A program made the translations under genes and the position numbers. 64,000 bases of DNA, from NCBI GenBank assembly GCA_023053545.1, contig JAKZAN010000001.1, positions 13,718,024-13,782,023 on the forward strand, given 5' to 3'. The notes beneath the pieces were generated by a model. It was not told the origin of the DNA and ran no database searches. It saw only the letters and a list, made by a program, of their open reading frames with translations. This document shows positions 14,601 through 24,787 of this stretch, in pieces. The stretch comes from Lepidurus packardi. Taxonomy: Eukaryota > Arthropoda > Branchiopoda > Notostraca > Triopsidae. Within the stretch, counting starts at the first letter, position 1; each line of letters begins with the position of its first letter.

Positions 14601-15842
14601 TGCTTGCAAGCTAAGAACCCCAAAACTACCCTCTGCCCAATTGCAACGCCCACATACGCTCTTTTAACTCGCGCAAATCGCCAAATCTATGATGGACCCA
14701 TTTTTGGCGAAAAGGTCTGTGCAGGCGTCAAAAAGGAAAGCTTAGGAAGCTCCTACTTTTAAGACGGTTGAAAACAGCGTCGGACCCGTGACTATAAAAG
14801 TTGATAGGCACCTAACGGGTAACGCGGTAATGAGAGGTACTTTTCGCGACAGGAATGCAACAAATTACCACCAAAAACTGTTTCTTTTTCACTTTTTTTT
14901 CTTCCTGTCTGCACGGAGGAAATTGCTTGGGATATTAGTAACACAAATCAAGACGACCGCGGGAAAAACTTTTGGCGAGCTTGTCAGTTTGGAAAGAAAC
15001 AAGAAGGTGTGAAACTTTTTTATTCACCTATTTTTGGCGGCTGCTGCTCGATCGCGTTGACGTCGGTTCTTGAACCAGTTGCCCACTTGCGTCGGCGTTA
15101 AACCCGTGGCTTGCGCCAATTCGCGTTTTTTGGTGGGATTCGGGTACGGGTCCTGCAAGTACCATTCACGGAGTAAACTCCGGGTGCGTTCCTTGAAACA
15201 GTGCGTCTTTTGCTCGCCGTCCCAGATGGTCCGCGGGAGCGGGAACTTCTTACGCACGCGGTACTTGTCCACCGGGCCGAGGGGTCGCCCTCGAAGTTTC
15301 TCCGCTTCCAAATAATGTGCTTCCAGCCACATGGCTTGCAACTTGCCGTGCGAGTCTTTCGTGAACCGATGGTTCTCCACAATATGGTACATTTCCCGGT
15401 AATTGCACATGTGGAACGCCACTAACGCCCGTGCACGGAGCACGGCCTCGTTCTTGTTCAGTTCGCCAATGTTGGGGTGCGCTACCGGCAAGGACCAGAG
15501 GAAGCGGCCTAAACGTTCGATGTCGCCGCTGTCCTCGAGCGTCTCGCACACGGCTGCCACTTGGGCTACGGAGAAATTCAACGTTGGTAAGGCGAACATG
15601 GGGGTCGGAATGATGGGCATGCTAACGGAGACTGCCGTGGCGGGGGACGGTCCTCCATTGGAAACCACTGCGGCTCCTGTCGTCGGTGTTCCGGTAGTCG
15701 TTGCGGCTGTAGCCATCGAATGCGCCAATGCGTGTGGGTGATGACACCGGTTCAGCGGAGGATGACCGGCTGCAGCATTGGCTGCCGAACCAAAGTTCAC
15801 CAAGGCACCTAGTCCGGCTAGGCCGCCTAACCCCAACGCCAT
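11655..15842 (-). CDS. Optix: SIX3/6-class homeobox transcription factor (Optix)
   Basis: Two coding exons, 15028-15842 and 11655-12564, joined phase 2 through a GT-AG intron and giving 574 aa. A SIX domain (about residues 88-200) precedes a homeodomain (about 205-265) containing [10 protein letters not shown] and ending AAAAKNRLQH, the signature of the SIX3/SIX6/Optix class rather than SIX1/2 or SIX4/5. The 302-aa C-terminal part is low complexity: a serine-rich stretch with SDISLG (also present in Drosophila Optix as I recall it), two alanine tracts (about 399-406 and 428-434) and eight glutamines (about 508-515), then an acidic end. The start is the first ATG after an in-frame stop; an upstream GTG in frame is not a likely eukaryotic start. 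Family role: nuclear DNA-binding regulator of anterior head, eye and forebrain development, acting as repressor with Groucho-type corepressors. Class assignment is very sure; the exact N-terminus less so. Confidence 0.95.
12565..15027 (-). other. Single intron of the Optix gene
   Basis: A 2.46-kb intron interrupts the codon after the homeodomain. Its donor on the minus strand is GTGAAT and its acceptor TTGAATCGCAG. No nested gene is visible. Frames inside it are short and unlike known families. As the only large intron in this developmental regulator it could hold enhancers, but no specific site was recognised. Confidence 0.75.
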
Positions 15843-15904
15843 GCCACGACTGCCCACACTTTTAGTCTTGACCCAAATCGGTTCCAGTTTTCTTTAAAGG
15901 AATG

Positions 15905-15994
15905 GCTTGGCTAAAACCAAGTTTAAGTAAATTTAGCTTGGCTAAAACCAACTTTAAGTAAATTTAGCTTGGCTAAATTTAAGTTCAACTAAAT
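15905..15994. repeat. 31-bp tandem repeat, about 2.9 copies
   Basis: Units begin GCTTGGCTAA at 15,905, 15,936 and 15,967, exactly 31 bp apart. The first two units differ by one base and the third diverges after GCTTGGCTAAA. The array lies 63 bp upstream of the Optix start codon, within the inferred 5' leader. Each unit contains the short inverted pair TTGG and CCAA. It may be a recent slippage expansion; a regulatory role is only a possibility. Confidence 0.9.
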
Positions 15995-16126
15995 CCCTTT
16001 TCAATTGGAACCCTAACCAGGAGTTACATGTTACACGCTTTTAAAACGGTGCTTGGACAACCCAACGTGCTGTGCACACACACACACACATAAACACCGC
16101 AACACACGGTGGCGGACGGAGGAAAT

Positions 16127-16163
16127 CAACTGCTCGCCAGTCGGTCGGACGGGGCGGTTATAA
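16127..16163 (-). promoter_or_regulatory. Candidate Optix core promoter (TATA plus initiator)
   Basis: On the minus strand, TATAA lies at 16,162-16,158 and an initiator-like GCAGTTG at 16,133-16,127. Taking its A (16,131) as +1 puts the TATA element near -31, the usual metazoan spacing. It would give a 289-nt leader containing the 31-bp repeat. There is no transcript evidence, and both motifs are short enough to occur by chance. Confidence 0.4.
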
Positions 16164-18547
16164 GAAAAAACTAGGTGGGCGTGTGGTAGTGTAATAGTGC
16201 AGGTCTGTGTCACTTGGTCGGCTGGGATCGGGAATCGTGCTCCGTCTTGGTAGCAGCCACGGGCCGTTCTGAGGCCGGCTCCGAATACGACACCTCCGTG
16301 GCAACAACCCAAAAGCCAAGGCTCTCTCCCAAGCAGCCCCGCAGCTGCTGCCGAGGAGGAAAAGAAGAAGATTCCTCTTGGGGTACGCTGCGTCCACCCG
16401 AAAAGAGGGAGTGCGATGATGGTGCTATTGTAACGGACCAACTATCCTAGCATCCCTGCAGCCACTTCTTCCCTATCCACCCCTCATCGATCCCTGCTAT
16501 TAACGCTAACTAGCGGGGCGGAGCTACAGGAGTGTCCTTTTCCCCCGCTTTTATTTTGGGGGCCTGGTGCGCGAGAGTTCATTTAAATTGCTCCGATTTT
16601 TAAGTCTTAACACGTTCTATCTTTTGTTTCTTCTTTTATACAACACCAGAACGAAAGTTATATAGAAAAAAAAGTGATTTTGTCGCTGGTAGGAAGCTTG
16701 AAAAATGCGCACTTGTGGCTTTCGAACGTTTGCCGTTTGGGAGCATGAGAGGCGGCGGAAGAATTTCCTTCCGGGAGTAGTGTTCGTGCCTGCGCGGTTC
16801 CCACGAGAGATTGGTTCGGGAAAGGGCTCTTTCGAACACGTCGCCATGGCTACAGCCCTTACTCACGCGCCCAATCCACCAATAAGCTACCTCACGTCCT
16901 GTACCCAGCTTCGACGCGAACAATTTCCCGATCCGGATCGCGTGGGCGCATCATCGCGGAGTGATCAACGATCCGTCCACGCGCGCGAACAAGGACCACA
17001 AAAAGCTTCTCACAAGAACGACAGCTAAAAAGCTGAGATAAGGCAGACGAGACAACACGCGCCACCCAAAAAAAAACCCCTCAAAAAACAAAAAAAATAA
17101 TAAAAGACTAAAGCTCTTGCAACTCTGGAATCTTTATTTTTTTAGTTACCTCCCCAAACTGAACTTGATAAGCTACCTGTAGTGTGCTTTTCCGTTTACT
17201 TCTCAAAAAACGTCCAGCAGGGACTATTGTTTAGGGATCTCACTAGGAATCTGGGACTCATCAGGGATCTGCTAATGCAAATTGACCAAAGTAGCTGTCA
17301 CCGAATCCAGCAATTAGTCAGAGGATTGGAGGAAATACAGGATTTCCACAGGGACAACTGGAAAAAGGCACATGTCAGTTGCGGATGGGAGGGTTGCTAA
17401 TCCCTCATTAGAGTTGACATTCTTGTCAAAAGTCTTTTCCCACTTATAAAGAACTCCACAAATCACAATCCCCTATTTGCAACACCTTCCCCAGCATCCA
17501 AAGTCCAAACCCCCAGCTTTGGGCAGACTATGGAGACCCATCCCTCCCTTTTATCTTGTTTTCCTCCTCTTTCGTTGTGACGTACTGCACGGAAGCGGGT
17601 AATTATTGGAAAACATTGAACGGAGCATGTGCTCAATCCCCAGGCAGAGCACACCAATCCATGAGAGGTGGAAGAACATTGCAAATAGGCACTGTTCCGT
17701 ACTAGGTACGAAAAGGGAGACTTTTTTTTTTTTTTTTTTTTTTTTTTACTAAATTCAAGTCCTACATAACATTCATTATTGCGCAACAGTGAAATTTCCC
17801 CGTCTGGTAAGCTAATCTCGCTAACCGCGGATTCACCCCCCGTCATCGATAACCGCTAGTCGGTATTCCATCCGTTCGCACAATTTCTTTGTTGTACTAC
17901 ACTCGCACAGCGAAAGATACTTTTGTTTTATTTATAAAGAATGGGTGATTTCCTAGCGTTTTCTCCAGCCAGCCCGAATGTTGGGCTGTCCAGGCATAGA
18001 CATGTTTGTCGCCCTCTTCACGCAAGTTCGGTACAATGTTTCGTCAATTAGGGACCGACAAACAAGGACCTATAAAAGAACTATGACGGCCCCATCTATA
18101 GTGCACGAGGGGAAAACAATAGAGCGGCCAAATTAACAAAGGAGGCGTCCGTACGAGCAACGTTACACGTCCCGTTTCGAGCTTAATGATAATATACTCT
18201 TCACCAGGCAAATATTGACAGCCATACCCGTCACTTTTTTCCCTCCCTTTGCTCATTTATAATACTGCTAGCCCATATTATCTTACTCCCACTCTCTCGT
18301 TTCCCTTAAACAAAAGAATAGCACAACATGGAACTGAATACGGCCAGGCGGCGTAGCATTCAAGGTTTCGGCAACAATGAAAGAAAGCTTTCGGCCGAGT
18401 CCAGTGATCGATCCAAACCGAACGTAACTAACGTAACGATTGATAGCGGTCAGGGGCTACCAGTCGGTCGGTTTGACAAGTATCGGCGCAATAATGAAAA
18501 AAAGGAGCCTCTGGGGGGCTTGACTCTCATTTCCTTCTAGCACCTCA
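16164..18547. other. Intergenic upstream of Optix
   Basis: No gene recognised. A run of 26 T spans 17,722-17,747. The plus-strand frame at 18,328-18,540 (70 codons, ATG start) has no recognisable domain. As the 5' flank of a developmental homeobox gene this is a natural place for enhancers, but I identify none. Confidence 0.5.
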
Positions 18548-18865
18548 TTACAGGAGCGCCTTGTCAAGATCTTTGTCAACACATGTCGAACGAGTACGAA
18601 GGCCCGATGATAGAAAAGTTTTACTGCTCTCCTCGACTGTGCTTACTTCCACGATAGAAGGCATGTGGACATTTCCTAATGAGCCCTCAGACTCGGTATT
18701 GGACTGCACCGTATACCACTGGAGGCTATTGAGCTGTCCAGCTAACCGCGCAATGTGACCTTTAGGAACAAGTTGGAGGGGGACTGGACCCAACTGACAC
18801 GCAGTAGCGAAAGGCAGGAACTCCAAATAGACTAGAGCCCACAAACAAATAAACAGACATCTCAT
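18548..18865 (-). CDS. Candidate small secreted protein, unrecognised
   Basis: A 105-codon frame with a genuine ATG. The first 23 or so residues look like a signal peptide: MRC, a hydrophobic core (LFICLWALVYLEFLPF), then a small-residue cleavage-like ATAC. The rest is hydrophilic with one further cysteine near the end and no clear dibasic processing sites, so it is not an obvious neuropeptide precursor. A possible splice donor (GTAAGC) lies inside the frame after about residue 73, so the real product could be spliced. I do not recognise the family. It sits alone between Optix and the VLK-like kinase and may be a chance open frame. Confidence 0.22.
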   Translation of the reverse strand: MRCLFICLWALVYLEFLPFATACQLGPVPLQLVPKGHIARLAGQLNSLQWYTVQSNTESEGSLGNVHMPSIVEVSTVEESSKTFLSSGLRTRSTCVDKDLDKALL

Positions 18866-20654
18866 GGAGTACGCCCATGAGACTGCAACATTTTCTCAGC
18901 AGGGCACTGGAGCTTGCAATGCACACACACAGCAAACTAAGGAGAGGAAAGATACGTCAGACGATCTATAGCAAGTTGACAACACGGTGTACTATATGGC
19001 GAAGCCCATTGAATGGAAACGGAAGTTATGCCAGAGAAGATAAACCCCTTTGCTGGGTTATAACCCTGTATGCTACTTGTGGAGCTGTCAATCTTCTTGA
19101 CGGGGATACGTTTCACACAATGCGTTTTGGGAGAGGTCCACCACACCAAAGTAATAATGGGAAACGGAGAGGTTTCACGCTCAATCTCGGGAAGGGATCG
19201 CATGATCTGCACTATAGGCTTTTCACAAATGTGAGGCACTTTGCGACTTGGGGTATAACTTGGGGGGGGGGGGGGGGGAGAAGAATGTGTAATAGCGAAG
19301 GGGCGAGAAAAAAGTCAGAAAAAACGGCTGAGACATCGAATTGAGTTGAAAGAGTATAGCACTGTCACTTTAATGGGATACATTATGCTGACCCTTTATT
19401 TGTCCACAATTCCAGACCTGCCACTCGTTGAATACCGCCCTTAACCAGTAAGCTAACAAACGGTGCCTGGGGGCTGTCATATAGGCTTCGATTCATGTCG
19501 AACTCGATTCATTCGACTTTTTTCGATGGATAATGGACTGACTTTACGCACTTGTGGGAAATAAGCCGATCTAACTAGACTACCACCTCACAACAGAAAC
19601 ACCCTGACAACCCTTTACCTAATAAACGAGGTAAAGGAACATACTTGCAAGTATTTGTTTTATGCAAGTTACATAAAACATATCGAAAGGGAGGTGACAA
19701 ACATACATACACGTATGTTCTAAAACGCCAGATCAAAATGGCGGACTGACTCATGTTTCATACATACTACCCGAGTAAATACAAATGTAAGACCCCCCAA
19801 GTTTGTTTGCGTTTTTCAAAAAGAAAGAAAAAATAGAAAAGAAGAAGACAGAGACTGGAATTTCGTTTCGACTGGATTTGGGACAATGCCTCATTTGGTC
19901 CGAAGACAAATTAAAAGTACAGAAATGAATATTTGGCTAATGGATTAACTAATTACAAGCAAGACTTCGGACTTACCCAATCCAGTTTCCGAGGGTGGCG
20001 CGGGAAAAACATGGCTTCGTGTTTTCTTCCTATAGCACATCATGAAAGAATTCGTATTAAGATGTCTCTCCCTTGAATAATGTAACGCAAACGGAAGCTG
20101 GAATTTGTTCATACAGTACAAAATGATCACACGAATAGGAATTTGTTCATACATGCCCGAAAACACTCACCTTGAATCAACACTACACATTCTAGCTAAT
20201 TGCGCGCCATTTCTATTCGGCTTTTCATGACTGGACGTTTCGGATTCATACGCCATCTATACGTTGTTAATGGGTGTGGACAAAACGCGATATGCGATCG
20301 GCGATAGAAGAAAAGGTGAAACGCGAAACGGGCCGCTGAAAAGTTCGCACATTGCTTTACGGAAACAGCCGTTTCGCATTTCGTTAGCACCCGTTTTGAA
20401 TGATTTTAAAAAGGTTTCTTACTCGCCATCTATTGATTAAATCACAAACCTCGACTGTAAATAAATGTGGGTTTGGACTCGCCTGTGTTTCGAGGTATTT
20501 AAAATTTAAAATTAACTGTTTTGACTTGCTTGTACTGACTATATTTATCCTAGGAAACATGTACTGTACCCGTTCCAGTTTAGAACGGAAATGGCTTCCG
20601 TGTATTTAATCCATTGACTCGGACTGGTATTTCGTGTGGAAACCTCTGCCCAGC
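18866..20654. other. Intergenic upstream of the VLK-like kinase
   Basis: No gene supported. A 17-G run lies at 19,262-19,278. A 155-codon plus-strand frame (18,877-19,344) runs straight through it and is judged spurious. The last few hundred bases should hold the promoter and 5' UTR of the kinase gene, but no core element was identified. Confidence 0.5.
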
Positions 20655-21796
20655 ATGATACTAAAGCTCCCGAGACCCAATTTTGTGTTTCTAGCATGCT
20701 TCGGGTATCTTTCCGTTGTCTTTTTATTAACCTGCATAACCGTCTTCAGCTTAACCTTTCATTCCCCTCCATCTTACCCGGACTTTAGCCACGTAGAACC
20801 CGTTTTCAGTGTGCCACAGTTGGGGGAACCTTACGAAAGTGGCAATTCTAGTTCACTAGTCCGTGCGTGCAGTTTGAATTCATGTCGCAAGTATTGCACC
20901 TTCCGCCAACCTTACCACGTCGACCACTTTCTGTCCAGCGGATGGACAAAGTCTGTTTTCCAAGTTACGTTATCTGATGGCACTCGCGCAGCCTTAAAAG
21001 TTGTTCACACTGACGGGGAGGATATGAACCAGTGCCTGAAGATTCTGTCCGGCATGCAACGCCCGTTGTCATTCTCTAAGTGTTTGGCGCGATCAGCAAA
21101 GAAACTCCACAATGAGATCCGCTTACTTCAAGACTTGGAACATCCCAGTATTTCAAAGGTAGGACTGCGAGTATTGCCTTTTATTTTCATGGAAAATATG
21201 TATTGTTAAGGTACTGGCCTACTGCACGTACGGGTGCGAAGCTTGTGAGCAGTTTCCTGGAAGCGTAGCGTTGGTCACCCAACTGGGGAAGTCAGTCACG
21301 AACTTACTACTCCTGCAGATGCCTCTTGTGCGACGTTTACAAGTAGAATTCGAGGGTTTCGGTTTAAAACTGTCTCATTTCAATACGGTTTTTGATACAG
21401 TTGGCGCATGATCTCGCAGAGTTGCTGAAATATTTGTCGGAGCGGTCGCTTTTAATGCTGGATCTCCGGCTCCGGCAGTTTGTTCTCATCAACGAAAAAC
21501 TGGTGCTATCCGACGTGGACGATGTATCCCCAACTGAACGCAAGTGCCAAAACAACGCAGATTGCCAGAGCCATTCCGTTGTGTCCGTGGCGTGCGAAGA
21601 GGGTGTTTGCAGAGGACTTACTGATCGTTTGAATGTGTATAAGGCCGGACAGGAATTTGCCGCGTATTTGCTGATCGGAATAGGTGGTGAAGGCGACGAT
21701 CTGCGCCGAGCGTACAGGTCAGGGGAGCTTTCTCGTACAATTCTACGACTTACGAAAACTTTACTAAATCATTTTAGTGCCATAACAAAAGCTTAG
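20655..21796 (+). CDS. Pkdcc: VLK/PKDCC-like secretory-pathway tyrosine kinase
   Basis: Three exons, 20655-21158, 21211-21342 and 21401-21796, all joined phase 0 through 52- and 58-bp introns; 343 aa. Residues about 10-34 form a signal-anchor helix, so the enzyme faces the Golgi lumen or outside. A divergent kinase fold follows: FLSSGWTKSV near the N-lobe start, ALKVV with the presumed beta-3 lysine K115, MLDLRLRQFVL as the catalytic-loop equivalent (D233) and SDVDD as the DFG-like metal site (D250). Paired cysteines occur after the anchor and after SDVDD. These match vertebrate PKDCC (VLK), which phosphorylates tyrosines on secreted and membrane proteins. At 343 aa it is shorter than vertebrate PKDCC (just under 500 aa) and lacks the C-terminal cysteine-containing region; a missed 3' exon is possible. 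Another divergent secretory kinase family is less likely given the shared motifs. Confidence 0.85.
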
Positions 21797-21937
21797 AACT
21801 AGTCAACCGAGCTCTGTGCTCAAAGAGAACTGAAAACTTGCTTTGAATTTTAACAATTGTGTTCGATTCTTTGATGATGCGATTGCCTTCACTGAATGGC
21901 AGACTGTGTTCTGCAGGCCATAATTTTGTGAACCAAT

Positions 21938-22219
21938 ATTTACTTGTACTGGATTACATTGTGCGTACTGTGCTTCTATACACTTTCTGGTAACGAGTTT
22001 TTTAGAAAATATCTCAAATGGCTTAGAACTTGCTGCGTACGGCTTGCGTAACGTGTATTTCAGATGTATTAAATGGCTTTTATAATAAAATAGTTTTCGA
22101 ATGTGACTATAGCTCGTGAATGCCCAAGAGAACCGACAACGGACTTCGTGCATCCCCTTAAAAACCCTTATAATGAAGAAGAGCTTGTAATTGGAGTATT
22201 TTTTTTTATGGAAAAATAG
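21938..22219 (+). pseudogene. Decayed 5' copy of the sushi receptor gene
   Basis: This is a degenerate duplicate of exons 1-2 of the intact gene at 22,462. The exon 1 copy (21,938-21,989) is 52 nt, the same length as the intact exon, and ends at the same TGGTAAC donor, but the start codon is ATT and an in-frame TGA lies just upstream. The intron copy (123 bp against 114) keeps recognisable sequence including ATGGCTT and the acceptor region TATAGCTCG. The exon 2 copy reads AREC, then CPREPTTDFV where the intact gene has CPGKPEKGFV, then hits an in-frame stop at 22,217-22,219. Later sushi cysteines and exons are not visible. It is a truncated tandem-duplication remnant, probably not translated. 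Confidence 0.75.
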
Positions 22220-22461
22220 CTTAAAAGGGATAACACCACATAGTTTGTCATCATATAAAACCTCAAAGGCAACCCAGGAAGTATATCCCGTTTGTCTTAT
22301 CGCTTCCACAAAATTTTCGGGGGATTTTGTCTGAAATATGTATATACGTATCTGTATAGTGCGTTGTTTCCCGTTTTCCTTCTTAGCGTCTTCTAAAAGG
22401 AAACACGATCAAGAAAAGACTGTGCGAAAGGCATTAGCTTTTTGAGTTAAAGTGAACAACA

Positions 22462-24532
22462 ATGCACTTGCTGAGTTTTATGTGCTTACTGTGGCCCATA
22501 TTTACAATTCTTGGTAACGTGTTCTTTTTAAAATAAAATACGAAAAATTCTGAGAAACTTAGTTTACGTATACATTTCAAATTTCTTGTATGGCTTCTAT
22601 TACAAAATAATTTTCAAATGTCAATAGCTCGGCAGTGTGGCTGTCCAGGCAAACCGGAAAAAGGATTTGTGGATGACTCTAGAAACCATTCTAATGTAGG
22701 AGAGACGTTAAACTACACTTGCAACAGAGGCTATTACTTCAAGCACGGTTCCCAGTTCCTTAACGTCGCTCAAAGGACTTGCCAAGACACTGGATTTTGG
22801 AATGGGACTATACCGGCTTGTGGTAAATAAGTTACTTGACAGTTTTCTTTTACAATAATTCCGACACCTAAAGCTTAGCTGTTACTCAGATTACTACGAT
22901 GCAATTTCCAATGCATCTATCAGCCCCACGGGTTTGAATAGTATGACAGACGAATGGGATAGTACTTGCGCACACGTACCTCTTGTACATCTAAAGATTA
23001 AGGGCATACCCTGGGTGACTAGCCAAAAATCAGGGGAACTAACAACGTACTTCAAGGCGGTCAATCCAGGCCCTATTCAAATACTGGTCCGTTTAGACGT
23101 AACAGGTAATGCAATGCTGCACCCAATTAAAACTACGAATTGTTTTGTACATCCTATATAATTCTAGGTTTGCTAGCGAACAGAAAAATAGACATTTCCG
23201 TGTGGGTGGACAACGCAAACGTGTGCGGTCATTTATCTGTTTCGAAATCAGGAATCTCGGAGTTTTCGATTACGTGTAGTTTAGCCGATAAGGCAGTTAG
23301 TCATGCAGTCAGGTTATATTTTTTAACTTTGGGCCTGGAAAGTTCTTTATCAATATGTTCGTTCAAAGCGCTGGTACATGAAGGTAAAAAAGATAAATAA
23401 AAGAAACGGTATAAATTAGTCTGTTAAAATAAACAAATTACAGACACTGGCTGTGCAGAACTAGAATGTCCGGCTTACGGAACAGTGTCTCATACCTCAT
23501 GGTACATGGCTACGTATTACTGTGACGAAGGGTATGAAATTCTCGGCGAGCCTCAAAGGGAATGTGTATGGAGCTATGACCGAAACGAACATTTCTGGGC
23601 AGGAACTGCTCCTGTATGCGCCCCAAAGAGTTCCACAGGTAAGAAAAGCATTTCATTTTTATCTTTATTAACATGAATTTGCCTAAGAGTAAATACATAA
23701 TTTGTGAAACCTGAATCTAGCTTTTCCTATTCCAACAGCTAACGAAAAGATGAGCTTACCTCCCGTAGCTCCAACACTTAACAGTAAGAAACGATTATTT
23801 GGTATTCCTAATTAACAATAATAGAAACTGGTTCAAATGCAAGCATCCTCTTTGGCGCTAATTTTAATCGCAGTCATCATGACAATCTTCAATCTCCTTT
23901 ATTGCTTAGTTCGTTACGTTCGCAAGTAAGTAGGAGAAGAGGTCCAACTTCCAGGACATTCAAAGCTTTTCTTATTGCCCCTCAGAAATCTTACGCCAAC
24001 AAGAGCAAGGCCACAGGTAGAAGTAAACGACCAGCACATTTACCAAAATCAAGATGTGCGAGTAGAACCCGAAGTCCTGCCCCTCAATATCCTACCAAGA
24101 GACGGCAGAAATCTTCCGGCCAACAATGAACGGTGCTCAATGAACGAACAGAACACGTACGCCGAAATAGGGAAATTTGCAGTCTTTTCAACTGCTCAAA
24201 GTACCACCGCCCAACACCTACCTAAGAACAAAGAGCCGTACGCTGGTACTAACGAAAACGGCAAAGCCAAAGCTACCAATGCTAAAATCCCTGTCCAACC
24301 GTATTCCTATTCCATTGATCCTTGTTGTGCCTCTCTTAATAGTAACTTTACGAAGAATCCAACCACTGCTAATGCCTCTATCCCACATTATTTTAAGAAC
24401 GACGAACCTTACGCCCAAGTCAGGAAAAGTGTGAAACCCCAGTCCGATGTTCCAGAACCAAGCCCGCGAAAAGCTAGCAAGAAGAGGGATTATTCGGAGC
24501 CTTTTTACACCAACGCACCGAAGAAAACATAA
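22462..24532 (+). CDS. Sushi/fucolectin-like single-pass receptor with tyrosine-rich tail
   Basis: Eight exons: 22462-22513, 22628-22822, 22890-23105, 23168-23383, 23444-23638, 23739-23783, 23844-23925, 23986-24532; 515 aa. Residues 1-18 are a signal peptide (MHLLSFMCLLWPIFTILA). About 20-82 is a sushi (CCP) domain ending FWNGTIPAC. About 83-226 (two exons) has cysteine spacing like F5/8-type fucolectin/tachylectin domains (STCAH, NVCG, ITCS, SICSFKALV) but is divergent. About 227-291 is a second sushi domain. A short stalk leads to a membrane helix (about 309-331) and RYVRK stop-transfer. The 180-aa tail has several tyrosine motifs: IYQN and FYTN (YxN, Grb2-type), TYAEI (Src-SH2-type), PYAQV, PYAGT, DYSEP. 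Family knowledge suggests cell-surface recognition or adhesion with phosphotyrosine signalling. I do not recognise an orthologue. The acceptor of exon 7 has a weak pyrimidine tract; the alternative acceptor puts the membrane span out of frame. Confidence 0.8.
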
Positions 24533-24740
24533 ATGCCGACTATGCACGTAGCCAAATACAAATGTCTTGGAGCTTTCTTAATACACAAGTCCTAGCATCA
24601 TTATTCACGAAATACTTCGCTTAAAGTCAGAGTGGCCATATTAACTTATGACTTAAACTCATATAAGTTAAGTTACACCTTCTAGTATGGTTTGACCTGC
24701 TTATATATCTGCTACAGGAAACGTACCGGTGTGTCTCTCT

Positions 24741-24787
24741 AATAAAATGTAATGTTGTAACAAGCACAGTTTTAAGAATACAATAAA
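24741..24787 (+). terminator. Poly(A) signals of the sushi receptor gene
   Basis: Two AATAAA hexamers, at 24,741-24,746 and 24,782-24,787, lie 209 and 250 bp after the receptor stop codon, with T/G-rich sequence downstream. Either could direct cleavage. They are the only plus-strand canonical signals I noted in this gap. Confidence 0.55.

Noticed and set aside
15070-15741. Several plus-strand frames over Optix exon 1
   Set aside because: Antisense shadows of the conserved SIX and homeodomain coding sequence.
17463-17846. 127-codon minus-strand frame with a poly-lysine run
   Set aside because: The lysines come from the 26-T homopolymer; the rest lacks any family signal and the frame is a by-product of that run.
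18877-19344. 155-codon plus-strand frame
   Set aside because: It reads through the 17-G run as poly-glycine and shows no domain or plausible composition.
23902-24129. Alternative 75-codon frame over the receptor tail
   Set aside because: It would need an acceptor that removes the membrane span and ends early; the other frame stays open for 182 codons and keeps the tyrosine motifs.
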